Positions 32,861-47,820 of a DNA stretch of 64,000 nt are shown one piece after another (position 1 is the first letter of the stretch; each line of letters opens with the position of its first letter). The DNA is taken from the NCBI RefSeq assembly GCF_001729745.1, contig NZ_CP017186.1:806001-870000 (forward strand). The letters are read 5' to 3'. The DNA comes from Enterobacter hormaechei subsp. hoffmannii. Lineage in GTDB: Bacteria; Pseudomonadota; Gammaproteobacteria; Enterobacterales; Enterobacteriaceae. The notes below the pieces were generated by a model. The model worked only from the letters and a program-made list of their open reading frames with translations, did no database searches and was not told where the DNA came from. A program made the translations under genes and the position numbers.

Positions 32861-32959
32861 TAAAGCAAGCACTAGTCGTCGTGCTATTTGTTAGCGTTGG
32901 GCTTCAGTGATATAGTCTGCGCCACCTGATCGCAGGTATTTGGTTTTAAGTGGTCAGGT

Positions 32960-32986
32960 AAGCCGTGGTATGACACGGCTTTTTTA
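32960..32986 (+). terminator. Intrinsic terminator between dxr and ispU
   Basis: AAGCCGTG (32960-32967), 6-nt loop, CACGGCTT (32974-32981), then TTTTAT. It isolates the ispU-to-accA run from dxr; the remainder of the 185-bp gap should hold the ispU promoter, which I cannot place. Confidence 0.8.
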
Positions 32987-33045
32987 TGTATAGGCTTCAG
33001 TATTCCTGTGTACCGTTAAATCCTTTCAGGGACTAAAAACGCGTT

Positions 33046-33804
33046 ATGTTGTCTGCGAATCAACCAATAAGCGAAAACTTGCCAGCACATGGCTGTCGCC
33101 ATGTTGCAATCATCATGGATGGCAATGGCCGCTGGGCGAAAAGACAAGGGAAGATACGAGCCTTTGGGCATAAAGCCGGGGCGAAATCTGTTCGCCGCGC
33201 CGTTTCTTTTGCCGCCAATAACGGCATTGATGCGTTAACGCTCTATGCTTTTAGCAGTGAAAACTGGAATCGACCTGCGCAAGAAGTGACTGCGTTGATG
33301 GAACTGTTCGTGTGGGCGCTCGATAGTGAAGTAAAAAGCCTGCACCGCCACAACGTCCGCTTGCGTATTATTGGCGAAACCAGTCGTTTTAACTCACGTT
33401 TGCAGGAACGGATTCGCAAAGCTGAAGCGCTGACGGAAAATAATACCGGCCTGACGCTCAATATCGCGGCGAATTACGGCGGACGCTGGGATATTATCCA
33501 GGGGGTTCGGCATTTGGCTGAGCAGGTTCAGGAAGGGCTGTTAAGACCCGACCAGATTGATGAAGAGGCGCTGAGTCAGCAAATCTGCATGAATGAACTG
33601 GCTCCCGTGGATTTGGTTATAAGGACAGGGGGGGAGCATCGCATAAGTAACTTTTTGCTGTGGCAAATTGCCTACGCTGAACTTTACTTTACGGATGTTC
33701 TTTGGCCAGATTTTGATGAACAAGACTTTGAAGGTGCGCTGCATGCCTTTGCCAATCGAGAGCGTCGTTTCGGCGGCACCGAGCCTGGTGGCGATAACGC
33801 CTGA
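33046..33804 (+). CDS. ispU: IspU (UppS), undecaprenyl diphosphate synthase
   Basis: 252 aa. Cis-prenyltransferase motifs: HVAIIMDGNGRWAK with catalytic Asp (D25), FGHKAG, TLYAFSSENWNRP, and RTGGEHRISNFLLWQ...ELYF near the C-terminus. It adds eight isoprene units to farnesyl diphosphate to make the C55 lipid carrier for peptidoglycan and O-antigen. cdsA begins 12 nt after its stop. Confidence 0.97.
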   Translation: MLSANQPISENLPAHGCRHVAIIMDGNGRWAKRQGKIRAFGHKAGAKSVRRAVSFAANNGIDALTLYAFSSENWNRPAQEVTALMELFVWALDSEVKSLHRHNVRLRIIGETSRFNSRLQERIRKAEALTENNTGLTLNIAANYGGRWDIIQGVRHLAEQVQEGLLRPDQIDEEALSQQICMNELAPVDLVIRTGGEHRISNFLLWQIAYAELYFTDVLWPDFDEQDFEGALHAFANRERRFGGTEPGGDNA

Positions 33805-33816
33805 TGGGGGTAGCTT

Positions 33817-34674
33817 TTGCTGAAGTATCGCCTGATTTCCGCTTTTGTATTAATACCCGTCGTTATCGCAGCGCTGTTTTTACTGCCTCCGGTGGGATTC
33901 GCTATTGTTACGTTGGTGGTGTGTATGCTCGCCGCGTGGGAATGGGGGCAGCTTAGCGGCTTTACCTCGCGCACTCAGCGGGTATGGCTGGCGGTACTCT
34001 GTGGTTTTTTACTGGCCCTGATGCTGTATACCTTGCCTGAATATCATCACGATGTTCACCAGCCGCTGGTTGCCGGATCCTTATGGATATCGCTGGCCTG
34101 GTGGATTGCTGCGCTTGTTTTAGTGCTTTTCTACCCGGGCTCTGCGGCGATCTGGCGTAACTCTAAAGTGTTGCGCCTTATTTTTGGTCTGCTCACGATT
34201 GTTCCGTTCTTCTGGGGTATGGTTGCGCTGCGCGCCTGGCACTATGACGAAAACCACTACAGCGGCGCAATATGGCTGCTTTATGTGATGATTCTCGTCT
34301 GGGGGGCTGACTCCGGAGCCTATATGTTTGGTAAACTGTTTGGCAAACATAAACTGGCGCCAAAGGTTTCTCCGGGCAAAACCTGGCAAGGCTTCATCGG
34401 CGGCCTGTTTACGGCAGCGATTATCTCCTGGGGCTATGGCGTCTGGGCGAATCTTGAGGTTGCCCCCTCCACGCTGCTGGTATGTTCGATTTTCGCGGCG
34501 CTGGCATCGGTACTGGGTGATTTAACCGAGAGCATGTTTAAGCGTGAAGCAGGGATTAAGGACAGTGGTCACCTGATTCCAGGACATGGCGGAATACTGG
34601 ATCGCATTGACAGCCTTACCGCGGCTGTTCCCGTATTTGCTTGCCTGCTTTTACTGGTGTTTGGGACGATATAA
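33817..34674 (+). CDS. cdsA: CdsA, phosphatidate cytidylyltransferase
   Basis: 285 aa if translation starts at the TTG at 33817 ([10 protein letters not shown]), with GGGGG 8 nt before it; E. coli uses the same start. About eight membrane helices. The family signature [20 protein letters not shown] and [12 protein letters not shown] lies near the C-terminus. It makes CDP-diacylglycerol, precursor of all phospholipids; essential. rseP follows after 11 nt. Confidence 0.96.
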   Translation: MLKYRLISAFVLIPVVIAALFLLPPVGFAIVTLVVCMLAAWEWGQLSGFTSRTQRVWLAVLCGFLLALMLYTLPEYHHDVHQPLVAGSLWISLAWWIAALVLVLFYPGSAAIWRNSKVLRLIFGLLTIVPFFWGMVALRAWHYDENHYSGAIWLLYVMILVWGADSGAYMFGKLFGKHKLAPKVSPGKTWQGFIGGLFTAAIISWGYGVWANLEVAPSTLLVCSIFAALASVLGDLTESMFKREAGIKDSGHLIPGHGGILDRIDSLTAAVPVFACLLLLVFGTI

Positions 34675-34685
34675 CGGAAGGTTTT

Positions 34686-36038
34686 ATGCTGAGCATTCTC
34701 TGGAATCTGGCGGCGTTCATTGTTGCATTGGGTGTACTGATTACCGTGCATGAATTTGGCCATTTCTGGGTTGCCCGGCGCTGTGGTGTGCGGGTAGAGC
34801 GATTCTCGATTGGCTTTGGCAAATCGCTCTGGAAGCGCACCGATAAGCATGGCACCGAGTTTGTCATTGCTCTGATCCCCCTGGGCGGCTATGTCAAAAT
34901 GCTCGACGAACGCGTTGAGCCTGTCGCCCCGGAACTTCGACATAGCGCGTTCAACAATAAAACTGTTGGCCAACGTGCTGCCATCATCGCTGCCGGACCG
35001 GTAGCCAATTTCATCTTCGCTATCTTCGCCTACTGGCTGGTGTTTATTATCGGCGTGCCTGGCGTACGCCCGGTTGTGGGTGAAATCACCACGGGTTCCA
35101 TTGCGGCAACGGCGCAAATTACACCGGGAATGGAACTTAAAGCGATTGATGGTATCGAAACCCCTGATTGGGATGCCGTGAGGTTACAACTGGTTGCGAA
35201 AATCGGTGATGAGCAGACAACCGTCAGCGTATCGCCTTTCGGTTCCGACCAGCGGCAGGAAAAAGTGCTGGATTTACGCCACTGGCGCTTTGAGCCAGAC
35301 AAAGAGGATCCAGTCGCTACATTGGGGATTCGCCCGCGCAGCGCGCAGATCGAGCCGGTGTTAGCCGAAGTACAGTCTAATTCGGCAGCGAGTAAAGCAG
35401 GTTTACAAGCGGGTGACAGGATCGTTAAAGTCGATGGTCAGCCATTAACACAATGGATGACCTTTGTTACTCTGGTGCGCGATAATCCAGGCAAGCCGCT
35501 CGCGCTGGAAGTGGAAAGGCAGGGGAGTTCGCTCTCACTGACCCTCACCCCGGATACTAAATCGGGCGGCGGTAAGGCGGAAGGGTTTGCCGGCGTTGTG
35601 CCGAAAGTGATCCCACTGCCAGATGAGTACAAGACAATACGCCAGTATGGGCCGTTTAGCGCCATCGTTGAGGCCACGGATAAAACATGGCAGCTGATGA
35701 AGCTTACGGTCAACATGTTGGGGAAATTGATAACCGGTGATGTGAAACTGAACAACCTCAGTGGGCCAATTTCGATTGCTCAGGGGGCTGGGATGTCAGC
35801 GGAGTTCGGGGTGATTTACTATCTCATGTTCCTTGCGCTGATTAGCGTGAACCTGGGGATAATCAACCTGTTCCCGCTTCCCGTATTAGATGGGGGCCAT
35901 CTGCTGTTTTTAGCGATTGAAAAGCTAAAAGGCGGACCGGTATCCGAGCGAGTTCAAGACTTTAGTTATCGCATTGGCTCGATTTTGCTGGTGCTGTTAA
36001 TGGGGCTTGCACTTTTCAATGATTTCTCTCGGTTGTAA
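34686..36038 (+). CDS. rseP: RseP, site-2 intramembrane zinc protease
   Basis: 450 aa from ATG 34686. Zinc site H22-E-F-G-H26 in the first helix and the LDGGHL Asp in the third. Two PDZ domains lie between membrane segments (about 115-190 and 200-290; [16 protein letters not shown] in the second). After DegS cuts RseA, RseP makes the second cut and frees sigma-E; it also clears signal-peptide remnants. That sigma-E output includes degP, whose promoter is at 20164. Confidence 0.97.
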   Translation: MLSILWNLAAFIVALGVLITVHEFGHFWVARRCGVRVERFSIGFGKSLWKRTDKHGTEFVIALIPLGGYVKMLDERVEPVAPELRHSAFNNKTVGQRAAIIAAGPVANFIFAIFAYWLVFIIGVPGVRPVVGEITTGSIAATAQITPGMELKAIDGIETPDWDAVRLQLVAKIGDEQTTVSVSPFGSDQRQEKVLDLRHWRFEPDKEDPVATLGIRPRSAQIEPVLAEVQSNSAASKAGLQAGDRIVKVDGQPLTQWMTFVTLVRDNPGKPLALEVERQGSSLSLTLTPDTKSGGGKAEGFAGVVPKVIPLPDEYKTIRQYGPFSAIVEATDKTWQLMKLTVNMLGKLITGDVKLNNLSGPISIAQGAGMSAEFGVIYYLMFLALISVNLGIINLFPLPVLDGGHLLFLAIEKLKGGPVSERVQDFSYRIGSILLVLLMGLALFNDFSRL

Positions 36039-36069
36039 GAGAGTTAGTTAGGAAGAACGCATAATAACG

Positions 36070-38487
36070 ATGGCGATGAAAAAGTTGCTCATAGCGTCGC
36101 TGCTGTTTAGCAGCGCGACCGTATACGGTGCTGACGGGTTCGTAGTGAAAGATATTCATTTCGAAGGCCTTCAGCGTGTCGCCGTTGGTGCGGCCCTCCT
36201 CAGTATGCCTGTGCGCCCCGGCGATACGGTTAATGATGAAGATATCAGTAACACCATCCGTGCTCTGTTTGCCACTGGCAACTTTGAGGACGTCCGCGTC
36301 CTGCGCGATGGTGATACGCTGGTGGTTCAGGTAAAAGAACGTCCAACGATTGCCAGCATCACTTTCTCCGGCAACAAGTCGGTGAAAGATGACATGCTCA
36401 AGCAGAACCTTGAGGCATCGGGTGTTCGTGTGGGGGAATCTCTGGACCGCACAACCCTTGCAGACATTGAAAAAGGTCTGGAAGATTTCTATTACAGCGT
36501 CGGTAAATACAGCGCGAGCGTTAAAGCGGTTGTTACACCGCTGCCACGTAACCGTGTTGACCTGAAACTGGTCTTCCAGGAAGGTGTTTCTGCGAAGATC
36601 CAGCAGATCAACATCGTGGGTAACCACGCGTTCAGCACCGACGAATTGATCTCCAACTTCCAGCTGCGTGACGAAGTGCCGTGGTGGAACGTGGTAGGCG
36701 ATCGTAAATACCAGAAACAGAAACTGGCGGGTGACCTTGAAACCCTGCGCAGCTACTATCTGGATCGCGGTTACGCCCGTTTCAACATCGATTCAACTCA
36801 GGTGAGTCTGACTCCGGACAAGAAAGGTATCTACATTACCGTTAACATCACAGAAGGCGATAAATACACGCTTTCAGGTGTTGAAGTCAGCGGCAACCTG
36901 GCAGGACATTCTGCTGAAATTGAATCTCTGACCAAAATCCAGCCGGGCGATCTGTATAGCGGATCTAAAGTCACCAAAATGGAAGACAGCATTAAGAAGC
37001 TGCTCGGCCGCTATGGTTATGCGTATCCGCGTGTGCAAACGCAGCCGGAAATTAACGACGCGGATAAGACTGTTAAGCTTCACGTTAACGTTGATGCGGG
37101 CAACCGTTTCTACGTGCGTAAAATCCGCTTCGAAGGTAACGATACCTCTAAAGACTCCGTTCTGCGCCGTGAAATGCGCCAGATGGAAGGGGCATGGCTG
37201 GGAAGCGATCTGGTCGACCAGGGTAAAGAGCGTCTGAACCGTCTGGGCTACTTCGAAACGGTCGATACCGATACTCAGCGTGTACCAGGTCGTCCGGATC
37301 AGGTGGATGTTGTTTATAAAGTTAAAGAACGTAATACCGGTAGTTTCAACTTCGGTATTGGTTACGGTACTGAAAGTGGCGTGAGCTTCCAGGTCGGCGT
37401 TCAGCAGGATAACTGGCTGGGTACGGGTTACTCTGTCGGTATCAACGGGACGAAAAACGACTACCAGACCTACTCTGAGTTCTCCGTTACCAACCCATAC
37501 TTCACCGTGGACGGTGTAAGCCTGGGTGGTCGTATCTTCTATAACGACTTTAAAGCGGACGACGCGGACCTCTCCTCGTATACCAACAAGAGTTACGGTC
37601 TGGATGGTACGCTCGGCTTCCCGGTTAACGAATACAACACCCTGCGTGCAGGTTTAGGGTACGTGCATAACGACCTGTCTAACATGCAACCGCAGGTGGC
37701 GATGTGGCGTTACCTGGACTCCATCGGTCAGTCTGCAAGTACGTCCAGCGATGACAACGGTTTCGCCGCGGATGACTTCACCTTCAACTACGGTTGGACC
37801 TACAACCGTCTTGACCGTGGCTACTTCCCGACGGAAGGTTCACGCGTTAACCTGAACGGTAAGGTGACGATCCCTGGCTCGGATAACGAGTTCTACAAGG
37901 TCACGCTGGATACGGCGTCCTACTTCCCAATTGATGACGACCACAAGTGGGTCGTACTGGGTCGTACCCGCTGGGGCTATGGTGACGGTATCGGAAGCAA
38001 AGAGCTGCCGTTCTATGAGAACTTCTACGCCGGTGGTTCAAGCACCGTTCGTGGCTTCCAGTCCAATAACATTGGTCCGAAAGCGGTTTACTACGGCGGT
38101 AATGACGAAGATAACTGCGCAAGCCGCGATTCAAAACAAGTCTGTAGCTCTGATGATGCGGTAGGCGGTAACGCCATGGCCGTGGCGAGCCTCGAGTTCA
38201 TCACGCCGACGCCGTTTATCAGTGATAAGTACGCGAACTCTGTCCGTACCTCCTTCTTTATGGATGCAGGTACGGTGTGGGATACCAACTGGGAGAATAC
38301 CGCCCAGATGCGTGCAGCGGGCGTTCCGGACTACAGCGATCCGGGCAACATTCGCATGTCCGCAGGTATCGCATTACAATGGATGTCACCGCTGGGGCCG
38401 TTGGTCTTCTCCTACGCCCAGCCGTTCAAGAAATACGATGGAGACAAAGCGGAGCAGTTCCAGTTTAACATTGGTAAAACCTGGTAA
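36070..38487 (+). CDS. bamA: BamA, outer-membrane protein assembly factor
   Basis: 805 aa (E. coli 810). Signal peptide of 20 residues (SSATVYG-A), five POTRA domains (about 24-420), then an Omp85 barrel with the loop-6 VRGF motif (STVRGFQSN) and terminal strand FQFNIGKTW. It folds and inserts beta-barrel proteins, essential. The surface loop after VRGF is shorter than in E. coli but keeps two cysteines ([11 protein letters not shown]). skp follows. Confidence 0.97.
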   Translation: MAMKKLLIASLLFSSATVYGADGFVVKDIHFEGLQRVAVGAALLSMPVRPGDTVNDEDISNTIRALFATGNFEDVRVLRDGDTLVVQVKERPTIASITFSGNKSVKDDMLKQNLEASGVRVGESLDRTTLADIEKGLEDFYYSVGKYSASVKAVVTPLPRNRVDLKLVFQEGVSAKIQQINIVGNHAFSTDELISNFQLRDEVPWWNVVGDRKYQKQKLAGDLETLRSYYLDRGYARFNIDSTQVSLTPDKKGIYITVNITEGDKYTLSGVEVSGNLAGHSAEIESLTKIQPGDLYSGSKVTKMEDSIKKLLGRYGYAYPRVQTQPEINDADKTVKLHVNVDAGNRFYVRKIRFEGNDTSKDSVLRREMRQMEGAWLGSDLVDQGKERLNRLGYFETVDTDTQRVPGRPDQVDVVYKVKERNTGSFNFGIGYGTESGVSFQVGVQQDNWLGTGYSVGINGTKNDYQTYSEFSVTNPYFTVDGVSLGGRIFYNDFKADDADLSSYTNKSYGLDGTLGFPVNEYNTLRAGLGYVHNDLSNMQPQVAMWRYLDSIGQSASTSSDDNGFAADDFTFNYGWTYNRLDRGYFPTEGSRVNLNGKVTIPGSDNEFYKVTLDTASYFPIDDDHKWVVLGRTRWGYGDGIGSKELPFYENFYAGGSSTVRGFQSNNIGPKAVYYGGNDEDNCASRDSKQVCSSDDAVGGNAMAVASLEFITPTPFISDKYANSVRTSFFMDAGTVWDTNWENTAQMRAAGVPDYSDPGNIRMSAGIALQWMSPLGPLVFSYAQPFKKYDGDKAEQFQFNIGKTW

Positions 38488-38610
38488 TAATCCGCTGCAA
38501 TGGAATGCGTTGGCAGTGTAGCGCTGACAACCGGCGATCGGTAAAACGGTCGCCTTGCCACGCAAAGAACGGCACCCCTCGGGTGCCAATGGGATGGTAA
38601 GGAGTTAATT

Positions 38611-39105
38611 GTGAAAAAGTGGTTATTAGCTGCAGGTCTCGGTTTAGCGATGGCAACTTCTGCTCAGGCAGCGGACAAAATTGCAATCGTCAACATGGGT
38701 AATTTGTTCCAGCAGGTTGCACAGAAAACGGGCGTTTCTGCAACGCTGGAAAACGAATTCAAAGGCCGTGCGAGCGAACTGCAACGTATGGAAGGTGATC
38801 TTCAGTCCAAGATGCAGCGTTTACAGCGTGATGGTTCTACCATGAAAGCGAGCGAGCGCAGCAAACTGGAAAAAGACGTCATGTCTCAGCGCCAGACCTT
38901 CTCTCAGAAAGCGCAGGCTTTCGAGCAGGATCGTCAGCGTCGTTCTAACGAAGAGCGTGGCAAGCTGGTGACGCGTATTCAGTCTGCCGTTAAAGCAGTA
39001 GCAGCCGATCAGAGCATCGATCTGGTTGTTGATGCGAACGCCGTTGCATTCAACAGCAGCGATGTTAAAGACATCACCGCTGATGTTCTGAAACAGGTTA
39101 AATAA
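38611..39105 (+). CDS. skp: Skp, periplasmic outer-membrane protein chaperone
   Basis: 164 aa with a GTG start behind AAGGAG. Signal peptide of 20 residues (TSAQA-A). The long charged helical middle (about 45-115) forms the tentacles of the trimeric jellyfish; here it has a 3-residue net insertion ([16 protein letters not shown]) relative to the 161-aa E. coli protein. It holds unfolded outer-membrane proteins for BamA, its upstream neighbour. Confidence 0.96.
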   Translation: MKKWLLAAGLGLAMATSAQAADKIAIVNMGNLFQQVAQKTGVSATLENEFKGRASELQRMEGDLQSKMQRLQRDGSTMKASERSKLEKDVMSQRQTFSQKAQAFEQDRQRRSNEERGKLVTRIQSAVKAVAADQSIDLVVDANAVAFNSSDVKDITADVLKQVK

Positions 39106-39108
39106 GTA

Positions 39109-40134
39109 ATGCCTTCAATTCGACTGGCTGATTTAGCTCAGCAGTTGGATGCAGAATTACACGGTGATGGCGATATCGTCATCACCGCTGTTGCGTCCAT
39201 GCAATCTGCTAAAGCAGGCACTATTACCTTCATGGTAAGCCCTAAGTACCGTGAACACCTGGCTCAGTGCCAGGCGTCTGCCGTTGTTCTGACGCAGGAC
39301 GATCTTCCGTTTGCCACTAACGCTGCACTGGTAGTGAAAAATCCCTACCTGACCTATGCACGTATGGCCCAAATTCTTGATACCACGCCGCAGCCGGCGC
39401 AGAACATTGCAGCCAGCGCTGCGATTGATCCAACGGCTCAGCTGGGTAACAACGTGGCAGTCGGCGCAAACGCCGTTATCGAATCCGGCGTTGTGCTGGG
39501 TGATAACGTGGTGATTGGGCCAGGCTGCTTTGTTGGAAAAAATACGAAAATTGGCGCAGGGACTCGTCTTTGGGCCAATGTTTCTGTCTACCATGAGGTT
39601 GAGATTGGCGAGAATTGCCTCGTACAGTCCAGCACGGTGATTGGTTCTGACGGATTCGGTTACGCCAACGATCGGGGTAACTGGGTTAAGATCCCGCAGC
39701 TGGGTCGCGTGATTATCGGCGATCGCGTTGAGATCGGCGCTTGCACAACCATTGACCGTGGTGCACTTGACGACACCATTATTGGTAACGGTGTTATCAT
39801 AGACAACCAGTGCCAGATTGCACATAACGTTGTGATTGGCGACAATACCGCAGTTGCGGGTGGTGTTATCATGGCAGGCAGCCTGAAAATAGGCCGTTAC
39901 TGCATGATAGGCGGTGCCAGCGTGATCAATGGCCATATGGAAATATGCGACAAAGTCACGGTGACGGGGATGGGTATGGTGATGCGTCCCATCACTGAGC
40001 CCGGCGTTTATTCCTCCGGTATCCCGCTGCAACCGAACAAGGTATGGCGTAAAACAGCTGCACTGGTGATGAATATTGATGATATGAGCAAGCGACTCAA
40101 AGCGATTGAGCGCAAAATCGATCAACAAGACTAA
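39109..40134 (+). CDS. lpxD: LpxD, UDP-3-O-acyl-glucosamine N-acyltransferase
   Basis: 341 aa, E. coli length. N-terminal uridine-binding domain, then a left-handed beta-helix of hexapeptide repeats with catalytic H239 ([12 protein letters not shown]), and a C-terminal helix. It adds the second R-3-hydroxymyristate in lipid A synthesis. It begins 3 nt after skp stops. Confidence 0.97.
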   Translation: MPSIRLADLAQQLDAELHGDGDIVITAVASMQSAKAGTITFMVSPKYREHLAQCQASAVVLTQDDLPFATNAALVVKNPYLTYARMAQILDTTPQPAQNIAASAAIDPTAQLGNNVAVGANAVIESGVVLGDNVVIGPGCFVGKNTKIGAGTRLWANVSVYHEVEIGENCLVQSSTVIGSDGFGYANDRGNWVKIPQLGRVIIGDRVEIGACTTIDRGALDDTIIGNGVIIDNQCQIAHNVVIGDNTAVAGGVIMAGSLKIGRYCMIGGASVINGHMEICDKVTVTGMGMVMRPITEPGVYSSGIPLQPNKVWRKTAALVMNIDDMSKRLKAIERKIDQQD

Positions 40135-40162
40135 GCGTTCATCCGTTTAACGCTAAATTTCC

Positions 40163-40197
40163 CGGCCTGTCGGCTTTGTTTATAAACCGGCAGGCCG
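40163..40197. repeat. Inverted repeat between lpxD and fabZ
   Basis: CGGCCTGTCGG (40163-40173) pairs with CCGGCAGGCCG (40187-40197), ten Watson-Crick pairs plus one G-U, across a 13-nt A/T-rich loop. No clear T-tract follows; the role may be 3'-end protection or partial termination. Confidence 0.5.
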
Positions 40198-40238
40198 TGT
40201 TATTATTGCTACTTAGTACATTTGACAGGAAGAGTATT

Positions 40239-40694
40239 TTGACTACTGACACTCATACTCTGCATATTGAAGAGATTTTAGAACTTCTGCCGCACCGCTA
40301 CCCGTTTTTACTGGTAGACCGTGTGCTGGATTTTGAAGAAGGTCGTTTTCTGCGCGCAGTGAAAAATGTCTCCGTTAACGAGCCATTCTTCCAGGGGCAC
40401 TTCCCTGGTAAACCTATCTTCCCGGGTGTGTTGATCCTGGAAGCGATGGCACAGGCTACCGGTATTCTGGCGTTTAAAAGCGTAGGTAAACTGGAGCCGG
40501 GTGAACTCTATTACTTCGCGGGTATCGATGAGGCGCGCTTCAAGCGTCCGGTCGTGCCTGGTGATCAAATGATCATGGAAGTCACTTTTGAAAAAACGCG
40601 TCGCGGCCTGACTCGCTTCAAAGGCGTAGCTATGGTTGACGGCAAAGTTGTTTGCGAAGCGACAATGATGTGTGCGCGTAGCCGGGAGGCCTGA
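40239..40694 (+). CDS. fabZ: FabZ, 3-hydroxyacyl-ACP dehydratase
   Basis: 151 aa from the TTG at 40239 (reading [14 protein letters not shown]), matching the E. coli start; an in-frame ATG 63 nt upstream would give a tail unrelated to the family. Hot-dog fold with catalytic H54 ([14 protein letters not shown]) and E68 (LILEAMAQ). It dehydrates hydroxyacyl-ACP in fatty-acid elongation and competes with lpxA for hydroxymyristoyl-ACP, so linkage to lpx genes balances phospholipid and lipid A. Confidence 0.96.
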   Translation: MTTDTHTLHIEEILELLPHRYPFLLVDRVLDFEEGRFLRAVKNVSVNEPFFQGHFPGKPIFPGVLILEAMAQATGILAFKSVGKLEPGELYYFAGIDEARFKRPVVPGDQMIMEVTFEKTRRGLTRFKGVAMVDGKVVCEATMMCARSREA

Positions 40695-40697
40695 TAC

Positions 40698-41486
40698 GTG
40701 ATTGATAAATCCGCCTTTATTCATCCTACCGCCATTGTGGAAACGGGTGCCATCATTGGCGCAAACGTCCACATTGGCCCGTTTTGTATTGTTGGACCCC
40801 ATGTCGAAATTGGTGAGGGTACAGTACTGAAATCTCACGTTGTCGTGAATGGTCATACCACCATTGGCTGCAACAATGAGATCTATCAGTTCGCCTCCAT
40901 CGGCGAAGTTAACCAGGATCTTAAGTATGCTGGCGAACCGACCCGCGTGGAAATCGGCGATCGTAACCGCATTCGCGAAAGCGTCACCATTCATCGTGGT
41001 ACAACGCAAGGCGGTGGATTGACGAAGGTGGGCAGCGACAACCTGTTTATGGTTAATGCGCATATTGCGCACGACTGTACCGTGGGTAGCCGCTGTATTC
41101 TCGCCAACAACGCAACGCTGGCGGGGCACGTATCGGTCGATGATTTCGCAATTATTGGCGGCATGACCGCAGTCCATCAGTTCTGCATCATCGGTGCACA
41201 CGTGATGGTCGGCGGGTGCTCCGGTGTGGCGCAGGACGTCCCACCGTTTGTGATTGCGCAGGGCAACCATGCCACGCCGTTTGGCGTGAACATTGAAGGC
41301 CTTAAGCGTCGTGGCTTTAGCCGCGAAGCGATTACCGCGATCCGCAACGCGTACAAATTGCTGTACCGTAGCGGTAAAACGCTGGAAGAGGCGAAGCCGG
41401 AAATTGCCGAGCTGGCGAATAAGCACCCTGAAGTGAAAACGTTCATGGAATTCTTTGAACGTTCAACCCGTGGTCTGATTCGTTAA
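40698..41486 (+). CDS. lpxA: LpxA, UDP-N-acetylglucosamine O-acyltransferase
   Basis: 262 aa with a GTG start 3 nt after fabZ. Left-handed beta-helix trimer; catalytic H125 in [11 protein letters not shown]. First, reversible step of lipid A synthesis. The stop overlaps the lpxB start by one base (TAATG), so lpxB translation is coupled. Confidence 0.98.
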   Translation: MIDKSAFIHPTAIVETGAIIGANVHIGPFCIVGPHVEIGEGTVLKSHVVVNGHTTIGCNNEIYQFASIGEVNQDLKYAGEPTRVEIGDRNRIRESVTIHRGTTQGGGLTKVGSDNLFMVNAHIAHDCTVGSRCILANNATLAGHVSVDDFAIIGGMTAVHQFCIIGAHVMVGGCSGVAQDVPPFVIAQGNHATPFGVNIEGLKRRGFSREAITAIRNAYKLLYRSGKTLEEAKPEIAELANKHPEVKTFMEFFERSTRGLIR

Positions 41487-42634
41487 TGGTCGACAGTCGT
41501 CCGCTTACTATCGCCCTGGTCGCCGGAGAAACCTCCGGCGATATTCTAGGTGCAGGTCTTATCCGCGCGCTTAAAGCCCGTGTACCCAATGCCCGCTTTG
41601 TGGGCGTGGCTGGGCCGCTGATGCAGGCCGAAGGCTGTGAAGCCTGGTATGAAATGGAAGAGCTGGCTGTGATGGGCATCGTCGAGGTGCTGGGCCGCCT
41701 GCGTCGCCTGCTGCATATTCGCGCCGATCTTACCCGCCGCTTTACCGACCTCAAGCCCGATGTCTTTGTCGGCATTGATGCACCTGATTTCAATATTACC
41801 CTTGAAGGGAACCTGAAAAAGCAGGGGATCAAAACTATCCATTACGTCAGCCCGTCCGTGTGGGCGTGGCGACAGAAACGCGTTTTCAAAATCGGACGGT
41901 CCACCAATCTGGTGCTGGCTTTTCTGCCTTTCGAAAAAGCGTTTTACGACAGGTTTAATGTCCCGTGCCGTTTTATCGGTCATACCATGGCGGATGCCAT
42001 GCCGCTGGACCCTGATAAAAATGCGGCGCGTGACGAACTGGGCATCCCGCATGATGTGCACTGTCTGGCGCTGCTGCCAGGGAGCCGGGGTGCGGAAGTT
42101 GAAATGCTAAGTGCCGATTTCCTGAAAACGGCGCAAATTCTCCGCAAGACGTACCCAGACCTTGAAGTGGTCGTGCCGCTGGTGAATGCCAAACGCCGCG
42201 AGCAGTTTGAGCGTATCAAAGCCGAGGTTGCCCCGGATCTTCACGTCCGCCTGCTGGACGGGAAAGGACGGCAAGCCATGTTTGCGAGCGATGCCGCACT
42301 GCTGGCTTCCGGCACGGCTGCGCTGGAGTGTATGCTGGCAAAATGCCCAATGGTGGTCGGTTATCGCATGAAACCGTTTACCTTCTGGCTGGCAAAACGT
42401 CTGGTAAAAACAGACTACGTATCCCTGCCAAACCTGCTTGCAGGTCGCGAGCTGGTGAAAGAACTCTTGCAGGATGAATGCCAGCCGCAGGCACTGGCTG
42501 ATGCATTACTGCCGCTGCTGGCCAACGGTAAAACCAGCCACCAGATGCATGATACTTTCCGTGAACTGCATCAACTGATCCGCTGTAATGCTGATGAGCA
42601 GGCGGCCGATGCGGTGCTGGAGTTAGCACGATGA
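41486..42634 (+). CDS. lpxB: LpxB, lipid A disaccharide synthase
   Basis: 382 aa, GT19 family. N-terminal [12 protein letters not shown], membrane-facing [22 protein letters not shown], and [24 protein letters not shown] motifs. It joins UDP-diacylglucosamine to lipid X. It overlaps lpxA by 1 nt and rnhB by 4 nt. Confidence 0.97.
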   Translation: MVDSRPLTIALVAGETSGDILGAGLIRALKARVPNARFVGVAGPLMQAEGCEAWYEMEELAVMGIVEVLGRLRRLLHIRADLTRRFTDLKPDVFVGIDAPDFNITLEGNLKKQGIKTIHYVSPSVWAWRQKRVFKIGRSTNLVLAFLPFEKAFYDRFNVPCRFIGHTMADAMPLDPDKNAARDELGIPHDVHCLALLPGSRGAEVEMLSADFLKTAQILRKTYPDLEVVVPLVNAKRREQFERIKAEVAPDLHVRLLDGKGRQAMFASDAALLASGTAALECMLAKCPMVVGYRMKPFTFWLAKRLVKTDYVSLPNLLAGRELVKELLQDECQPQALADALLPLLANGKTSHQMHDTFRELHQLIRCNADEQAADAVLELAR

Positions 42635-43227
42635 TGGAATTTATTTATCCCCATACCCACCTCGTTGCCGGTGTGGATGAAGTCGGTCGTGGTCCGTTAG
42701 TGGGTGCCGTTGTGACCGCGGCGGTGATCCTCGATCCAGCCCGCCCGATCCCTGGCCTGAACGACTCGAAAAAACTGAGCGAAAAGCGCCGCCTGGCGCT
42801 GTTCGATGAAATTAAAGAGAAGGCGCTGGCCTGGAGTCTCGGGCGCGCAGAGCCGGATGAGATCGACGATCTGAACATTCTGCACGCCACCATGCTGGCG
42901 ATGCAGCGTGCCGTTGCTGGCCTGAAGATTGTGCCTGAGTATGTGCTGATCGACGGTAACCGTTGCCCGACGCTGCCGATGCCTTCAATGGCTGTTGTTA
43001 AAGGCGATAGCCGCGTCGCAGAAATCAGTGCGGCGTCAATCATTGCCAAAGTGACGCGCGATGCCGAAATGGCCGCGCTGGACCTCACTTATCCCGCGTA
43101 TGGTTTCGCCCAGCACAAGGGATATCCAACGGCTTTCCATCTGGAAAAGCTGGCTGAACATGGCGCAACTGAACATCATCGGCGCAGCTTTGGCCCGGTG
43201 AAACGCGCGCTGGGACTGGTGTCCTGA
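42631..43227 (+). CDS. rnhB: RnhB, ribonuclease HII
   Basis: 198 aa, E. coli length. Active-site acids D16-E17 ([10 protein letters not shown]), D108 (LIDGNRC) and D126 (VKGDSRV). It nicks DNA at single ribonucleotides to start ribonucleotide excision repair. Its ATG overlaps the lpxB stop (ATGATGG context), and dnaE starts 38 nt downstream, linking replication and ribonucleotide removal. Confidence 0.97.
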   Translation: MMEFIYPHTHLVAGVDEVGRGPLVGAVVTAAVILDPARPIPGLNDSKKLSEKRRLALFDEIKEKALAWSLGRAEPDEIDDLNILHATMLAMQRAVAGLKIVPEYVLIDGNRCPTLPMPSMAVVKGDSRVAEISAASIIAKVTRDAEMAALDLTYPAYGFAQHKGYPTAFHLEKLAEHGATEHHRRSFGPVKRALGLVS

Positions 43228-43265
43228 ATCAAGACGCAAGCAATTAAGTAACGCGGGATCTGAAG

Positions 43266-46748
<3,483 letters not shown>

Positions 46749-46760
46749 TACAGGAATACT

Positions 46761-47720
46761 ATGAGTCTGAATTTCCTTGATTTCGAACAGCCGATTGCAG
46801 AGCTGGAAGCGAAAATCGATTCTCTGACAGCCGTAAGCCGTCAGGATGAAAAACTGGATATTAACATCGACGAAGAAGTGCATCGTCTGCGTGAAAAAAG
46901 CGTAGAACTGACGCGCAAAATCTTTGCCGATCTCGGCGCATGGCAGATCGCCCAGCTGGCGCGTCATCCACAGCGTCCGTACACCCTGGATTATGTCCGC
47001 CTGGCGTTTGACGAATTTGACGAACTGGCAGGCGACCGCGCATACGCTGACGATAAAGCTATCGTCGGCGGTATCGCGCGTCTTGATGGACGTCCGGTGA
47101 TGATCATTGGTCACCAGAAAGGCCGTGAAACCAAAGAGAAGATCCGTCGTAACTTCGGTATGCCAGCACCAGAAGGCTACCGTAAGGCCCTGCGTCTGAT
47201 GGAGATGGCTGAGCGTTTCAATATGCCAATCATCACCTTCATCGACACACCGGGTGCTTACCCGGGTGTTGGCGCAGAAGAGCGCGGTCAGTCTGAAGCC
47301 ATCGCACGCAACCTGCGTGAGATGTCTCGCCTGAAAGTGCCGGTCATCTGTACCGTTATCGGTGAAGGTGGTTCCGGCGGTGCGCTGGCAATTGGCGTGG
47401 GCGATAAAGTGAATATGCTGCAGTACAGCACCTATTCCGTTATCTCTCCGGAAGGCTGTGCCTCCATTCTGTGGAAAAGTGCCGATAAAGCGCCGCTGGC
47501 TGCGGAAGCGATGGGCATCATTGCCCCACGTCTGAAAGAGCTGAAGCTGATCGACACCGTTATCCCTGAACCGCTGGGTGGCGCGCACCGTAAGCCGGAA
47601 GTGATGGCTGCTTCCCTGAAAGCGCAGCTGCTGGCAGACCTGGCGGATCTGGACGTGCTGAGCACAGAAGATCTGCTCAACCGTCGTTATCAGCGTCTGA
47701 TGACCTACGGTTACGCGTAA
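46761..47720 (+). CDS. accA: AccA, acetyl-CoA carboxylase carboxyltransferase subunit alpha
   Basis: 319 aa. Conserved crotonase-like CT motifs: [43 protein letters not shown] and [15 protein letters not shown]. With AccD it transfers CO2 from biotin-AccB to acetyl-CoA, giving malonyl-CoA for the FabZ pathway. Last gene of the ispU-accA run, followed by a clear terminator. Confidence 0.98.
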   Translation: MSLNFLDFEQPIAELEAKIDSLTAVSRQDEKLDINIDEEVHRLREKSVELTRKIFADLGAWQIAQLARHPQRPYTLDYVRLAFDEFDELAGDRAYADDKAIVGGIARLDGRPVMIIGHQKGRETKEKIRRNFGMPAPEGYRKALRLMEMAERFNMPIITFIDTPGAYPGVGAEERGQSEAIARNLREMSRLKVPVICTVIGEGGSGGALAIGVGDKVNMLQYSTYSVISPEGCASILWKSADKAPLAAEAMGIIAPRLKELKLIDTVIPEPLGGAHRKPEVMAASLKAQLLADLADLDVLSTEDLLNRRYQRLMTYGYA

Positions 47721-47736
47721 GCCTCACAATTATCCT

Positions 47737-47766
47737 AAAAGCCGCACATTGTTGCGGCTTTTTTTA
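47737..47766 (+). terminator. Intrinsic terminator of accA
   Basis: AAAAGCCGCA (47737-47746) and TGCGGCTTTT (47753-47762) pair perfectly over ten bases, with a run of seven Ts including the stem end. Confidence 0.87.
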
Positions 47767-47820
47767 TACCTGCCGTTTACCTTAACTATGCTTATCTGAT
47801 GTTTTTCAAGGAGGTAAACC

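Noticed and set aside
40308-41426. 372-codon open frame antisense to fabZ-lpxA
   Set aside because: Shadow of two real genes; spans their boundary with no independent signals.
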